Shown one piece after another: positions 42,701 to 51,354 of a stretch of DNA of 64,000 bases; within the stretch, counting starts at the first letter, position 1, and each line of letters starts with the position of its first letter. The notes under the pieces were generated by a model. The model saw nothing but the letters and a program-made list of their open reading frames with translations, was not told the DNA's origin and searched no databases. The position numbers and the translations under genes are program-made. Source of the DNA: Mesorhizobium loti (GTDB taxonomy: Bacteria > Pseudomonadota > Alphaproteobacteria > Rhizobiales > Rhizobiaceae); contig NZ_CP033334.1 of assembly GCF_013170705.1 (NCBI RefSeq), forward strand, positions 3,325,501 through 3,389,500, read 5' to 3'.

Positions 42701-43707
42701 GCGCCGGATGCGCCGAGATTCGACAGACCGCCGGAGATCGTGCCGAGATTGGTGACCGCAATGCCGCTGCCGACGATGCCGGCGCCACCGGCCGCGCCCG
42801 CCCCGCCAATGCCGCCCTGGATGATGGTGCCCTGCGCGATGTCGGCGACATTGCCGTCCGACCCCATGAAGTCGGCGCCATTTCCGCCTCGGCCCGATGC
42901 GCCGTTGCTATATCCACCAGTGCCTCCGGCGCCGCCATTGCCGCCGGTAATCGAGCCGGCGATCAGATTGAGTCTCGATCCGGCCGATCCGAAATAGATG
43001 CCGCCGCCGCCATCGCCGCCGCTCCCGCTGGAGCCGCCGCCGCCGCCGTAGCTGACGCCATTGCCGCCGGCACCGCCGTCGCCACCCTTCACCGTGCCCA
43101 ATATGTTCAGGAACGACGTGCCGACGGTCGAGCCGATGCCGTAGCCGCCCGAACCGCCGCCGCCCGCGGCGCCGACCTCCGCGGTGCCGCCCGCGCCGCC
43201 ATTGCCGCCGGTGGCCGATAGCAACTGGGCGCCGGGCGACGCGAGAAGAACGCCGTTGCCGCCGCCGCCACCACCGCCACCGCCGCCATAATTGGTGTTG
43301 CCGCCATTCCCGCCATTCCCGCCAACGGGACTGGCAATATCGCCGTTCGTGCCGCCCGCCCCGCCGCCGCCGCCCGCAAAGCTGGTGCCGTCGCCGCCCG
43401 CCCCGCCGGCTGCCGCCGCGCCGCCGCCGCCGCCGCCGCCCGGGTAGAATAGCGTGTTGCCTTGGCCTGGCGTGCCAGCAACTCCGAAGGTCTGGCCCGC
43501 TCCGCCCTGGTTGCCGGCATTTCCATTGCCGCCGCGGCCGCCAACCGATTGCGCAACCGCGTCGTTCGCGATCAGCACAACACCGGCAAGCGCGGTGCAG
43601 ACAAGAAGGCCTTGACGCCAGCCGTGATTTGCAACGACCTTGGCGCGGTTCGCGGCGAGAATGGATCGCCCTTGAGGGCTGCCCGCCATTGACCAATGAG
43701 AGGACAT
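39742..43707 (-). CDS. Giant autotransporter (type Va secretion) with glycine-rich head
   Basis: About 1321 residues. An extended N-terminus ends in a signal peptide (hydrophobic core LLVCTALAGVVLIANDAVAQ). A head of about 250 residues is dominated by GG/GGGG runs, and a long beta-helix follows with autotransporter-associated strand repeats (GAGTLVLTGANTYTGGTTFA and variants). The last ~280 residues form the 12-strand outer-membrane barrel, ending RGAVRYAW. The passenger is presumably displayed or released outside, as in adhesins. ATG 43707 is chosen to give a sensible signal; ATG 43689 is also possible. No protease motif is seen in the passenger. Confidence 0.88.
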   Translation of the reverse strand: MSSHWSMAGSPQGRSILAANRAKVVANHGWRQGLLVCTALAGVVLIANDAVAQSVGGRGGNGNAGNQGGAGQTFGVAGTPGQGNTLFYPGGGGGGGAAAAGGAGGDGTSFAGGGGGAGGTNGDIASPVGGNGGNGGNTNYGGGGGGGGGGNGVLLASPGAQLLSATGGNGGAGGTAEVGAAGGGGSGGYGIGSTVGTSFLNILGTVKGGDGGAGGNGVSYGGGGGSSGSGGDGGGGIYFGSAGSRLNLIAGSITGGNGGAGGTGGYSNGASGRGGNGADFMGSDGNVADIAQGTIIQGGIGGAGAAGGAGIVGSGIAVTNLGTISGGLSNLGASGAVRADAITFTGGSNSLTLGNTSSTGTINGGIGITGTLAIDPGTAAGASVTLGNVIHDATAAGGIIKSGAGTLVLTGANTYTGGTTFAAGILNAGSAGALGTSGALSFTGGTLQYSALNQVDYSSRLSTAAGQKVSVDTNGQNVTWASDLVSSGGSLAKSGTGTLTLTGNNDLSGGVTFAAGTINLGSAGALGSTGTLTFGTFGGGKLQYSADNQADISSRISTAANQFIGIDTNGQNVTFATTIAATGSSTLGKFGAGTLTLTAENATRLRIDGGSVVLTGNGSIAGDVYFTGGGLSSVLDISQTNSGATIGGLSRLGLPDTASGTIKLGSKTLTINGGGLPSSFMGVIEGTGGVTVADGYLNLGNTNTYTGSTTVGYGYLGIYSDDAIAASSELNLTGEGQVEFGSATGTIQTLRGVAASTVYILDKLKITNGSTSYAGVLADSYDPAGLIIEGGHQTLDGINTYTGTTTVEDGGTLTVNGSIASSSMTTVNAGGTLGGIGTVGNVTIDGGTLAPGSATGTLTVQGDLSMTSASTYLVDVSPASAARVDITGTASLNDATLRTSYAPGSYVARQYTIMTAAGGVDGTFSGPVSSNIPLSLSQTVSYDPEGTAVYLNTKLNFVVPGGLNGNQQSVANALTGYFDSTGGIPVAFAALGAAGLSQAAGETAIGLQQTTFSAMDQFLGVLGDSSVHGRAHGGDITASIGDAPSSRWTVWAAPFGSSQTSDGDAGQGSSNLTTRLYGLAGGADYRLSPDTLAGFALAAGATNFSVGDYGSGRTDLFQAGAFIRHDIGAAYVDASLAYGWQDATTQRSVGADRLEARLHPQAFAGRLEGGYRFDTPWVELTPYTAAQFATLSLPAYSETAKSGADTFALNYDSKNITATRAELGMRTNMSFAVEDKIFTLRSRVAWAHDFNADRNITATFEALPGATFVASGAARAADALLTSASAELKFNNGWTLSGTVDGEFSKATRSYAGRGAVRYAW

Positions 43708-44064
43708 CTTCGCGGCACGAGAGCCGAAAGCCACCACGTCAGAAAAAATATGCAATTTACCCACCCAAGCACACGCCGCCATCGCGGCGAGATTCCCAAT
43801 CTCAAGGCGGTTGAAACATGAGTTCGGCGTCGATGTCAGCAGCCGGAAAAGCGCGCTTTCGGCAAAAGCGTCGCCTTGAGACGCTCGATCAATCAATTCG
43901 CGGAATATCGAACAGTGGCTCCGCTTCGCATGTCGGAACGGACAGCTACCAGAGGCGTTAATTCGATCGGTGCCCTCGCGATTCCCAGCGGATTGGTGTT
44001 TCGAACTTGATCTAGCCACTTTCTTTTGTGGGCCGAACATAAGCGAAGAAGAATATATCTAAGC
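43708..44064. other. Divergent intergenic region, autotransporter and AraC regulator
   Basis: A 357-bp gap between divergently transcribed genes. The 44030-44060 part, next to the AraC start, is AT-rich (GAATATATCT). The open frame of the autotransporter continues through most of the gap, but that part is not protein-like. I find no clear operator. Confidence 0.4.
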
Positions 44065-45081
44065 ATGGCTGTACCTCGGCTCTATTACGTAACGACTGGG
44101 TTGGATGCGGATATAGCCTTCGCCACGTGGAGCGCGGTGTTGTCCCCCCTGTTCGAGCCACGCCCTTGGGCCCGAAGCAAAATCCTGCCCACCGGATCGG
44201 CGAACGGAGCGATCCTGGGCGACATGATCATCGCTAAGGTGGCGTTCGAGCCGCAGATGTTTGTCCGCGACGCCGAACGTATCGCCGCCACTCCAGACCA
44301 CATCTTGTTGCACCTCTATCTTAGCGGCGGCTTCAACGGTCTGATCTCAGGAGAGCAGGCTTCGATCGGTCCGGGAAAGGTCGCGGTCATCGATCTGGCG
44401 CACGAGGTCAGGACGCGGGCGTTCGCCTCCAACACATTGTCGCTCGTCGTTCCCCGAACGATGCTGCCCGACATGGCACCCGGCACCCTGAAGGCTCGCC
44501 TCGATCCGCCTCGCAACGAACTGCTCGCCGCCCACATCCGGTCGCTTCAGGAGCGGAGTTCTCAGATCTCGGAAGACGAGATCGCGAGCACTGTTTCCGA
44601 TACGGCGGATTTTCTCAGGCGCTTGTTCGGCCACGCGGATTTCACATGGCGAAATGCTCAAGATGCCGATGATGATTTTCTGTCACTGGCGCAAACGGCA
44701 ATTCGCGACAATCTCGCCATTGGCAAACTGTCGCCGGATTTCCTGGCCGAAAAGCTTGGCATATCGCGGGCCACGCTTTACCGCGTTTTCGCCCCTCACG
44801 GAGGCATCATGCGTTACGTCCAGGAGCGTCGGCTGATTGCCGTGCGGGCAGCGCTGAGCGATCCTCTCGAAACGCGCAAACTGTCGCGAATTGCAGCCGA
44901 TCTCGGCTTCAACAGCGAAGCGCATTTCAGTCGCGCGTTTCGCCAGCGGTTCGATATGACCGCTACCGAGTATCGCCAAGAACAGATCGAGGCTTCGAAG
45001 CAGACGCAGCTGACAAGCCCGGAAGTCGTCAATCGATGGTGGGTGGACGTGGCTACGACAGCGCGCTCGGCCAGCGCATAG
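44065..45081 (+). CDS. AraC family transcriptional regulator
   Basis: A 338-residue regulator of the AraC-binding-domain-like type. The N-terminal sensing region (about 1-200) has the cupin-like pattern ILLHLYLSGGFNGLISGEQ. Two helix-turn-helix motifs lie in the last 100 residues: FLAEKLGISRATLYRVFAPHGG, and IAADLGFNSEAHFSRAFRQRF with the family signature. It is divergent from the autotransporter and likely controls it. A relic of another AraC-type gene follows immediately. Confidence 0.88.
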   Translation: MAVPRLYYVTTGLDADIAFATWSAVLSPLFEPRPWARSKILPTGSANGAILGDMIIAKVAFEPQMFVRDAERIAATPDHILLHLYLSGGFNGLISGEQASIGPGKVAVIDLAHEVRTRAFASNTLSLVVPRTMLPDMAPGTLKARLDPPRNELLAAHIRSLQERSSQISEDEIASTVSDTADFLRRLFGHADFTWRNAQDADDDFLSLAQTAIRDNLAIGKLSPDFLAEKLGISRATLYRVFAPHGGIMRYVQERRLIAVRAALSDPLETRKLSRIAADLGFNSEAHFSRAFRQRFDMTATEYRQEQIEASKQTQLTSPEVVNRWWVDVATTARSASA

Positions 45082-45086
45082 GTGCT

Positions 45087-45487
45087 ACCGCAGCCGCAGG
45101 ATCGAGTTCGACTGGGAGATCGTCGGCGAACGCGGCCTGCCGATACGGGCGAGCCGCGCGGTGAAGCGCGCTGCTTTTGATGGAGAGCAACCTGCGGGAG
45201 ACGCTGTCGGTCAGCGAGCTCGCAAGCCGTCTGAACTGCTCGCGGCGCAAGCTCGAACGGCTTTTCGGCACCGAGCTCGGCATCGGGCCGATGGCGGCCT
45301 ACCTGGCGCTCAGGGTGCATCATCCAAGTCGCTGCTCGAAGGCAGCGACCCGCAGATCGGCGACATCGCCTATCGCCGCGGCTTCACCGATGCCGGCCAT
45401 TTCAGCCGGGTGTTGCGCCAGCAGACCGGCATCACGCCAACCCATCTCAGGCACCCCAACCGGATGCCCGCCTGCGCGGCGGGGTAA
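45087..45487 (+). pseudogene. Decayed GlxA-type regulator (copy of the gene at 52474-53454)
   Basis: It starts with the same ACCGCAGCCGCAGGATCGAG as the intact gene (52571 on) and ends with its C-terminal Arg-His-Pro-Asn-Arg stretch. An internal 477-bp segment is missing at a CGAG microhomology (CGGGCGAG joined to CCGCGCGG), which stays in frame. A further single-base loss at CATCATCCAAG (intact CATCATGCCAAG) breaks the reading frame. The DNA-binding half remains readable across frames. Not expected to be functional. Confidence 0.85.
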
Positions 45488-45549
45488 CCCGTTCGAAGAC
45501 GCGCCGCCTCAGCGTCGGCCGAGCCGTGCCAACTCCTGGGCGACATGCA

Positions 45550-46728
45550 TCACGAAATGCGCTGACCGTCCTCGTCGAGCAGAACGCAGCCCTCGGGATC
45601 GAATCCGAGGTCGATCGTCTCGCCTTCGCGAAGGACCCGGCCAGTGATCGTTGCGTTGGCGCGGATGCTGGTCTTGCCGCCGATGTCGATCTCGTAGATG
45701 GCGCTGCCGCCCAGATATGACGCCGAGACGACGCGGCCGGACAGATGGTTGGCGCCCGCCGCAGCGCCGACCGTCAGTTTCTGCGGCCGCACCACGACGG
45801 TGACCTTGCTGCCGTCGGCAAGCTGCCTAGGACAGGCCACGTTGACCGTCTGGCCGCTGGCAAGCACCACAGCCGTTGCCTTGCCGGATCCGCTCACGGT
45901 GCCGGCCAGCATGTTGGCCTTGCCGAGGAAATCGGCGACGAAGGCGGTGGCGGGCCGCTCGTAGACTTCCTCGGGCGTGCCGATCTGCTCGGCCGATCCC
46001 GCGTTCATAACCACGATGCGGTCCGACATGGAGAGCGCTTCTTCCTGGTCGTGGGTGACGAAGATGGCGGTGATGCCGGTTTCCTTCTGGATCTTCTTGA
46101 TCTCGACGCGCATTTCCTCGCGCATGTTGGCGTCCAGGGCCGATAGCGGCTCGTCGAGCAAAAGCACCTGCGGCTCGAAGACGATGGCGCGGGCAAGCGC
46201 GATGCGCTGCTGCTGGCCGCCCGACAATTGCGAGGGCAGTTTCTTCTCGCTGCCCGGCAGCCGCACCATTTCGAGCGCCTTGCCGACCCTGCGCACGATT
46301 TCCGGCTTCGGCACGTTGCGGTATTTCAGGCCGAAGGCGACGTTGTCGAACACGGTCTTGTGCGGGAACAGCGCGTAGCTCTGGAAGACAAGGCCGATGT
46401 TGCGCTTGTAGATCGGCACGTCGTCGACCCGGCGCCCATCGATCATGATCTGGCCGCCTGAAATATCGACCAGGCCGGCGATGGAGCGCAGGATCGTGGT
46501 CTTGCCGCAGCCCGAAGGGCCGAGCAGCGTGACGAAGGAGCCCTTGCGGATCGACAGCGAGAAATCGCGCACGGCGACGAACTTGCCATAGGCGATGTCG
46601 ATGTTGCGAAACTCGACCGCCGGCTGGCTCGCTTCGGCGCTGTCCGATGCGGCCTTGCCCGCGCCGGACAGCGTCGCCCCGGCCGCTTCCGGCCGGGGCA
46701 ATTCTGAAAGGTCGTTTCTGTCAGGCAC
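45550..46728 (-). CDS. ABC transporter ATP-binding protein, polyamine/spermidine type
   Basis: A 392-residue PotA-like ATPase. Walker A GPSGCGKTT (residues about 69-77), Q-loop FQSYALFPH, signature LSGGQQQR, Walker B VLLLDEPLSALD and H-loop FVTHDQEEALSMSDRI are all intact. The C-terminal TOBE domain (about 300-385) is the substrate-linked regulatory part. It is the last gene of a four-gene operon; its GTG start overlaps the stop of the binding protein by 8 bp. Confidence 0.9.
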   Translation of the reverse strand: MPDRNDLSELPRPEAAGATLSGAGKAASDSAEASQPAVEFRNIDIAYGKFVAVRDFSLSIRKGSFVTLLGPSGCGKTTILRSIAGLVDISGGQIMIDGRRVDDVPIYKRNIGLVFQSYALFPHKTVFDNVAFGLKYRNVPKPEIVRRVGKALEMVRLPGSEKKLPSQLSGGQQQRIALARAIVFEPQVLLLDEPLSALDANMREEMRVEIKKIQKETGITAIFVTHDQEEALSMSDRIVVMNAGSAEQIGTPEEVYERPATAFVADFLGKANMLAGTVSGSGKATAVVLASGQTVNVACPRQLADGSKVTVVVRPQKLTVGAAAGANHLSGRVVSASYLGGSAIYEIDIGGKTSIRANATITGRVLREGETIDLGFDPEGCVLLDEDGQRIS

Positions 46729-47863
46729 CTTTCGAGATCCTGTTCCACTGCTTGGTCCAGGCGTCCTCGTTGGTCGCCCAGTAGACCGGGTCGGCGAAGG
46801 TCAGCGACTTCATCGTGCCGGTCTTGTCGAAGGCCGGCAGCTTCTCGATCTTCTCGGTGAGCTTGACCTTGGTCGGGTCGAGCGATGGCGGATAGCTCTG
46901 GCCCTCGGCCACCGCGATGGAGGTCGCCGGGTCGAGCATGAAGTTGATCAGCTCCTCGCACTCGGCCATCGGCGAGCCCTTCAGGATCAGCATGTCCTCC
47001 ATCCAGGCATAGGAGCCGGCCGGATCGAGATAGCCGATCGGATGGCCCTGGTCCTGCAAGGCGGCGACGCGGCCCGACCAGGCGTCGGTCACCACGATCT
47101 CGCCCTTGGAAAGCAGGTCCATCAGCTCGGCGCCGGAACTCCAGAACTTCTTGGCAAGGTCGCGCGTCTCGCGCACCTTGGCCCAGATCGTGTCCATGTC
47201 CTTGATGTTGTTGGGATCCTGCCCGGTGGCGAGCGCGGCGTACCAGACGCGCGTGGTCATGTCGTCATAGCCGCCGACCTTGCCGGCATATTTCTTGTCG
47301 AGCAAAAGGGCGGCGCCCTTTTCCTTGGCTTCCTCGGGCGAGATCACCTTGGTGTTGTAGGCGATGCCTGTCGTGCCGTAGTCGTAAGGCACGGCCGAGA
47401 GTTTCGGCGTCAGCTTGCGGAACGGCTCGATCATCGGCTGCAGCACATTCGCCATGTTGGGGATGTTGGCCTCGTTGATCTCCGAGGTCAGGCCGCCATT
47501 GACGTATTTGATGTAGTAGTTGACGCCGGAGGAATGGATGACCTGGTAGTCGCCGGGCTTCGAGGTCTTGATCTTGGTGATGATCTCGTCCTCGTCGCCG
47601 AACGTGCCCTGGACGACCTTGATCTTGGTCTTGGTGGTGTAGGGCTGGAAGGCGTATTTGTCGATCGCGTCCTGCACCGTGCCGCCCCAGCCGTCGAAGC
47701 GAACCTCCTGGACCGCGGCGAGCGCCTGCCGCATCCAGGGCATGTCGAGACCCGCCGCGGCAGCCGCGGCGGCTGTCAGCGTCAGGAAAGTGCGGCGGCT
47801 GAGATCACCGTTTCGATATCGATCATGCAGCCGTTCAAGCCGCTTGCCGTTGGACAGTTTCAT
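46721..47863 (-). CDS. Extracellular solute-binding protein, polyamine ABC transporter
   Basis: A 380-residue periplasmic binding protein of the PotD group. The signal contains SRRTFLTLTAAAAAAAG (twin-arginine type, residues about 22-38). The mature fold includes VPYDYGTTGIAYNTKVI and FMLDPATSIAVAEG, both typical. The ligand is probably a polyamine or related small cation, not proven. GGAGGAAGCACG precedes the ATG at 47863, which overlaps the last codons of the permease by four bases. Confidence 0.9.
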   Translation of the reverse strand: MKLSNGKRLERLHDRYRNGDLSRRTFLTLTAAAAAAAGLDMPWMRQALAAVQEVRFDGWGGTVQDAIDKYAFQPYTTKTKIKVVQGTFGDEDEIITKIKTSKPGDYQVIHSSGVNYYIKYVNGGLTSEINEANIPNMANVLQPMIEPFRKLTPKLSAVPYDYGTTGIAYNTKVISPEEAKEKGAALLLDKKYAGKVGGYDDMTTRVWYAALATGQDPNNIKDMDTIWAKVRETRDLAKKFWSSGAELMDLLSKGEIVVTDAWSGRVAALQDQGHPIGYLDPAGSYAWMEDMLILKGSPMAECEELINFMLDPATSIAVAEGQSYPPSLDPTKVKLTEKIEKLPAFDKTGTMKSLTFADPVYWATNEDAWTKQWNRISKGA

Positions 47864-48720
47864 CGTGCTTCCTCCTTTGGTTCGCCACGTCTTTTCAATC
47901 TGGTCAGGCTTTGCAGGATCAGGCCGCCGAGCAGCGGGATTCCTACGGTCACCAGGATCATCACGGTGCCGAGCGCGTTGATCTCGGGACTGATCGAGAT
48001 CTTGAGCATCGAAAGGATCTGGGTGGGCATGGTCTCGACGCCAGCCGGGCGCCAGAACAGGCTGGCCGACGTGTTGTCGAACGAGATGGTGAAGGCGAGC
48101 AGCGCGCCGCCGACGACGGCGGGGATGAGCAGCGGCAGCGTGATCTCGCGGAACGACGACAAACGCGAGGCGCCCAGCGAGAGCGCCGCCTCCTCGTAGA
48201 CGCGCCGGATGCCGACCATGCGCGCCTGCGCGATCAGCACCACATAGGGCACGGCGAGCAGGATATGGCCGAGCACCAGCAGCACCATGGTCCTTGGCTG
48301 GTCGACCGCCTTGATCAGCACCAGAAGGCCGACGCCCAGGATGGTCTCCGGCACCAGCGCCGGCAGGATCACCAGCGTGCTCAGCGCCTGCTTGCCGGGG
48401 AATTCGAAGCGCACCAGCGCAAAGGCGGTGACCACGCCTATCGCCGTGGTGACGGCGGCGGTGAGCAGCGCGATCCACAGCGAGGTGCGGAAGGCGGCCA
48501 GCACCTGCTCGTTGGTCATCAGCTTGGCGTACCATTGCAGGGAGAAGCCGGTCATCGGGAAGCCGCCGAACATCGAGGCGTTGAACGACAGGATGACGGT
48601 CGCCACGATCGGCGCGAACATGAAGATGTAGACGCAGATCGTGACGAAGCCGGTCAGCCGCCAGGCCCATCTGCCTTCTTCCTTGCGCCGCGCCTTCATC
48701 CGCCCAACCCCGTCATCCAC
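47860..48720 (-). CDS. ABC transporter permease, PotC-like
   Basis: About 286 residues, six transmembrane helices, with the binding-protein-dependent permease motif YEEAALSLGASRLSSFREIT in the cytoplasmic loop. GTG 48720 overlaps the end of the upstream permease; ATG 48699 is an alternative. Pairs with the adjoining permease to form the heterodimeric channel. Confidence 0.88.
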   Translation of the reverse strand: MDDGVGRMKARRKEEGRWAWRLTGFVTICVYIFMFAPIVATVILSFNASMFGGFPMTGFSLQWYAKLMTNEQVLAAFRTSLWIALLTAAVTTAIGVVTAFALVRFEFPGKQALSTLVILPALVPETILGVGLLVLIKAVDQPRTMVLLVLGHILLAVPYVVLIAQARMVGIRRVYEEAALSLGASRLSSFREITLPLLIPAVVGGALLAFTISFDNTSASLFWRPAGVETMPTQILSMLKISISPEINALGTVMILVTVGIPLLGGLILQSLTRLKRRGEPKEEAR

Positions 48721-49591
48721 CAAGTCCTTTGACGATCTGCGACATGCCCATGTAGCGGGTGTAGATGGCGGCGAAGAAGCCGAGCACCAGGAACAGCACG
48801 ATCGAAAGCGTGGCGCCCATCGGCCAGTTCAGCTCGCCCATGATGGTGTCGTAGATCAAATTGCCGAACAGCGCGTCGCGCCCCGAACCCAGAAGCTGCG
48901 GCGTCACGTAGCTGCCGGCGGCCAGCACGAAGCAGAGCAGCAGGCCTGCCGCCAGGCCCGGCAGGGACAGCGGCAGCGTGACCTCGCGGAATGCCTGCGC
49001 GCTGGTGCAGCCCATGGAGCGGGCGGCCGAGATCAGCGTGCGGTCGATGCCCTCGAGGCTGACATAGACGTTGAGGATCATGTAGGGCAGGAGGAAGTGC
49101 AGGAGTCCCAGGATCACCGCGCCCTCATTGTAGAGCATCGGCAGCGGATCGCTGATGATCCCCATCCTCAGCAGCGCGACGTTGACGACGCCTTGCTCGC
49201 CCAGGATGTTGATCCAGGAAAAGGTGCGGATGGTGAAGGAAATCCAGAACGGCACGATGAGCAAGAGCAGGAGCAGCCATTTGTGCTTGAAGGTCGTCGC
49301 CCAGATGAAATAGGCCGGGAAATAGCCGAGCACGCCGCAGAGCAGCGCCGTCATCGCGCCGACGCGCAGCGTCTTCAGGAGGAAGCCGTGATAGTAGCTG
49401 TCGGTGAGGAATTCATGCCAGTTGGCGGTCGTCAGTACGCTCGTTTCCACACCGGCGGTGACGAAGGTGAAAAAGGTGTAGGCGCCCATGACGGCGATCG
49501 GCAACACCAGGAAGAAGATCAGCAGCAGGAGCACCGGCGCGACCAGCATCCAGGCCAGCCGCGGATCATACAATGTCCATCGTCGTTTCAT
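48713..49591 (-). CDS. ABC transporter permease, PotB-like
   Basis: About 292 residues, six transmembrane helices, with the EAA-type motif ISAARSMGCTSAQAFREVTL. It is the first gene of the operon. ATG 49591 is preferred over the GTG two codons upstream, although the ribosome-binding site is weak for both. The 212-bp gap upstream (49592-49803) shows no gene and probably holds the operon promoter. Confidence 0.88.
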   Translation of the reverse strand: MKRRWTLYDPRLAWMLVAPVLLLLIFFLVLPIAVMGAYTFFTFVTAGVETSVLTTANWHEFLTDSYYHGFLLKTLRVGAMTALLCGVLGYFPAYFIWATTFKHKWLLLLLLIVPFWISFTIRTFSWINILGEQGVVNVALLRMGIISDPLPMLYNEGAVILGLLHFLLPYMILNVYVSLEGIDRTLISAARSMGCTSAQAFREVTLPLSLPGLAAGLLLCFVLAAGSYVTPQLLGSGRDALFGNLIYDTIMGELNWPMGATLSIVLFLVLGFFAAIYTRYMGMSQIVKGLGG

Positions 49592-49803
49592 GACCACCCG
49601 GTGCGCTTTCTTTGAAGCGCCTGTTTTGTTCCCGGTGCCAAGATTGGGTGATTAACGGCCCGATGTCTACACCAGGCGATTGAGCCAGTGGACATCCGTG
49701 CGCCGCGGCCGCGATAAACGACGAAACTCGATAGGCGGACGGCGTGGCAACAGGGGCCGTGGCCGTTCGACCTGGTTGATTTTTACCAGGCGGCAATCGC
49801 TTT

Positions 49804-51354
49804 CTATGCCGGCAACCCTGCCGTTCGCATGGCGTCGCTGACGTCGTCGATGATGCCAGGCGCAAGTCCGACGGCGGCGGACCAGCGGCCGATGGTGAAG
49901 CGGGGATCAAGCGACAACAGCCGTGCGGCCGATGCCTTGGCCTCCTCGATCCGGCCGAGTCGGGCAAGGGGAGCGGCCAGCCATCCGTGCAGGATGCTGA
50001 AGCCGGGGTTCATCTCCACCGCCCGCCGGCCGGCCGCGATTGCCTGCTCATGCCGGCCGTTGAGAAAATTGCCGAAGCCGATCATGCCTTGCGGAACGCA
50101 GTTCATGGCGTCCAACGGGTTCAGCCGCAACGCCTGCTCGCCCCAGTCGATGGCCCGTGTCGCATCGCCGCCATAGGCGACCGGCACGCAGCCAAAGGCA
50201 TAGACGAAGGCACATGAGGCGCTGAGCGCGAGCGCCTGCGAAAACGCCTGGTCGGCGAGCCTGCGGTCATGCTCGACCAGCCCGATGGTGAAACCGGCCA
50301 AAGCCAGCGCCATGGCGTCGCCCGAGCCGTGCTCGATCGCCGCATGGGCATGGCGGGACGCCTTCCGGCTATGCTCCGCCTCCATGCCGCCACGGATAAA
50401 AAGGGTCTGGTGCGCCCAGGCGGCAAAGCCGTGGACGAGCGCATAGGTCGGCTCGATGGCCAGCGCCTGGTCGAGCAGGGGCAGGCCCCTGGCGGCGCCC
50501 TGCGGCATGAAGGTGTAGACGTCGGGCAGCGCGCGCAGAAAAAGATCGTAGGCGTCGAGACTGTCGGGGCGCCGGCGCTTGACGCGTTCGATCTCGGCCC
50601 GGCGCAAATTGGGCTCCATGGCCGCGACGACGCTGATGGTGATCTCGTCCTGCAGCGCGAACACGTCGGTCAGCTCGCGGTCGTAGCGCTCGGCCCACAG
50701 GTGGCCGCCATCCTCGGCATCGATCAACTGGCCGGTGATGCGCACGCGGCTGCCGACCTTGCGCACGCTGCCTTCCAGCACATAGCGCACGCCGAGCTCG
50801 CGCCCGACCTGCTTCACATCGACCGCGCGGCCCTTGTAGGTGAACGAAGAATTCCGCGCGATCACGAACAGCCAGCGGATGCGCGACAGACCGGTGATGA
50901 TGTCCTCGACCATGCCGTCGGCAAAATAGTCCTGATCGGCATCGCCGCTCAGGTTGACGAAGGGCAGCACGGCGATGGAGGGGCGGGCCGGAATGCCAAG
51001 GCCGGGCTTCGCCTGCTCGACCGGGGCGATCGCCTCGGCGCCGACCTCCTCGCACACGGTGCCGACGAACCGAAAGCCCCGGCGCAGGATAGTGCGGACC
51101 AGGCGCTGCTGCTCGCCATTGTCCTGAAGGGCGCTGCGGGCGGCGTTGACGCGGCTGGCCAGCGTGGCGTCGGAAACTATGCGCCCCTGCCAGACAGCGT
51201 CGACCAGGTCGTCCTTGCTCACCACCCGCTCGCGATTGCGGATCAGATATTGCAAGAGGTCGAACACTTGTGGCTCGACGGGGACCAGATCATCGCCACG
51301 GCGCAGTTCGCGCCGCTCGCCGTCCAGGGCGAAATCCTCGAAGAGATACGGCAA
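49804..51354 (-). CDS. CadC-like winged-helix regulator with TPR sensor
   Basis: A 516-residue protein. An N-terminal OmpR/PhoB-type winged helix (residues about 5-95; QVFDLLQYLIRNRERVVSKD and RTILRRGFRFVG) is followed by a TolB-like alpha/beta domain (SIAVLPFVNLSGDADQDYF, about 125-265) and a TPR-type helical array (about 290-500). No membrane helix is visible, so it should be cytosolic, unlike CadC itself. TTG 51354 with GGAG seven bases upstream is the likely start. It is divergent from the hydrolase at 51540, which is a plausible target. A remnant of its C-terminus is at 39568-39690. Confidence 0.85.
   Translation of the reverse strand: MPYLFEDFALDGERRELRRGDDLVPVEPQVFDLLQYLIRNRERVVSKDDLVDAVWQGRIVSDATLASRVNAARSALQDNGEQQRLVRTILRRGFRFVGTVCEEVGAEAIAPVEQAKPGLGIPARPSIAVLPFVNLSGDADQDYFADGMVEDIITGLSRIRWLFVIARNSSFTYKGRAVDVKQVGRELGVRYVLEGSVRKVGSRVRITGQLIDAEDGGHLWAERYDRELTDVFALQDEITISVVAAMEPNLRRAEIERVKRRRPDSLDAYDLFLRALPDVYTFMPQGAARGLPLLDQALAIEPTYALVHGFAAWAHQTLFIRGGMEAEHSRKASRHAHAAIEHGSGDAMALALAGFTIGLVEHDRRLADQAFSQALALSASCAFVYAFGCVPVAYGGDATRAIDWGEQALRLNPLDAMNCVPQGMIGFGNFLNGRHEQAIAAGRRAVEMNPGFSILHGWLAAPLARLGRIEEAKASAARLLSLDPRFTIGRWSAAVGLAPGIIDDVSDAMRTAGLPA

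Noticed and set aside
42535..43221. Long plus-strand open frames opposite the autotransporter passenger
   Set aside because: The sequence is the complement of GGC/GGN glycine codons and gives low-complexity Ala/Asp/Arg products. No independent evidence.
42900..43460. Trinucleotide GCC/CCG tandem repeats as a microsatellite or CRISPR-like array
   Set aside because: The units are simply glycine codons of the autotransporter head on the other strand. There are no spacers and no regular repeat unit.
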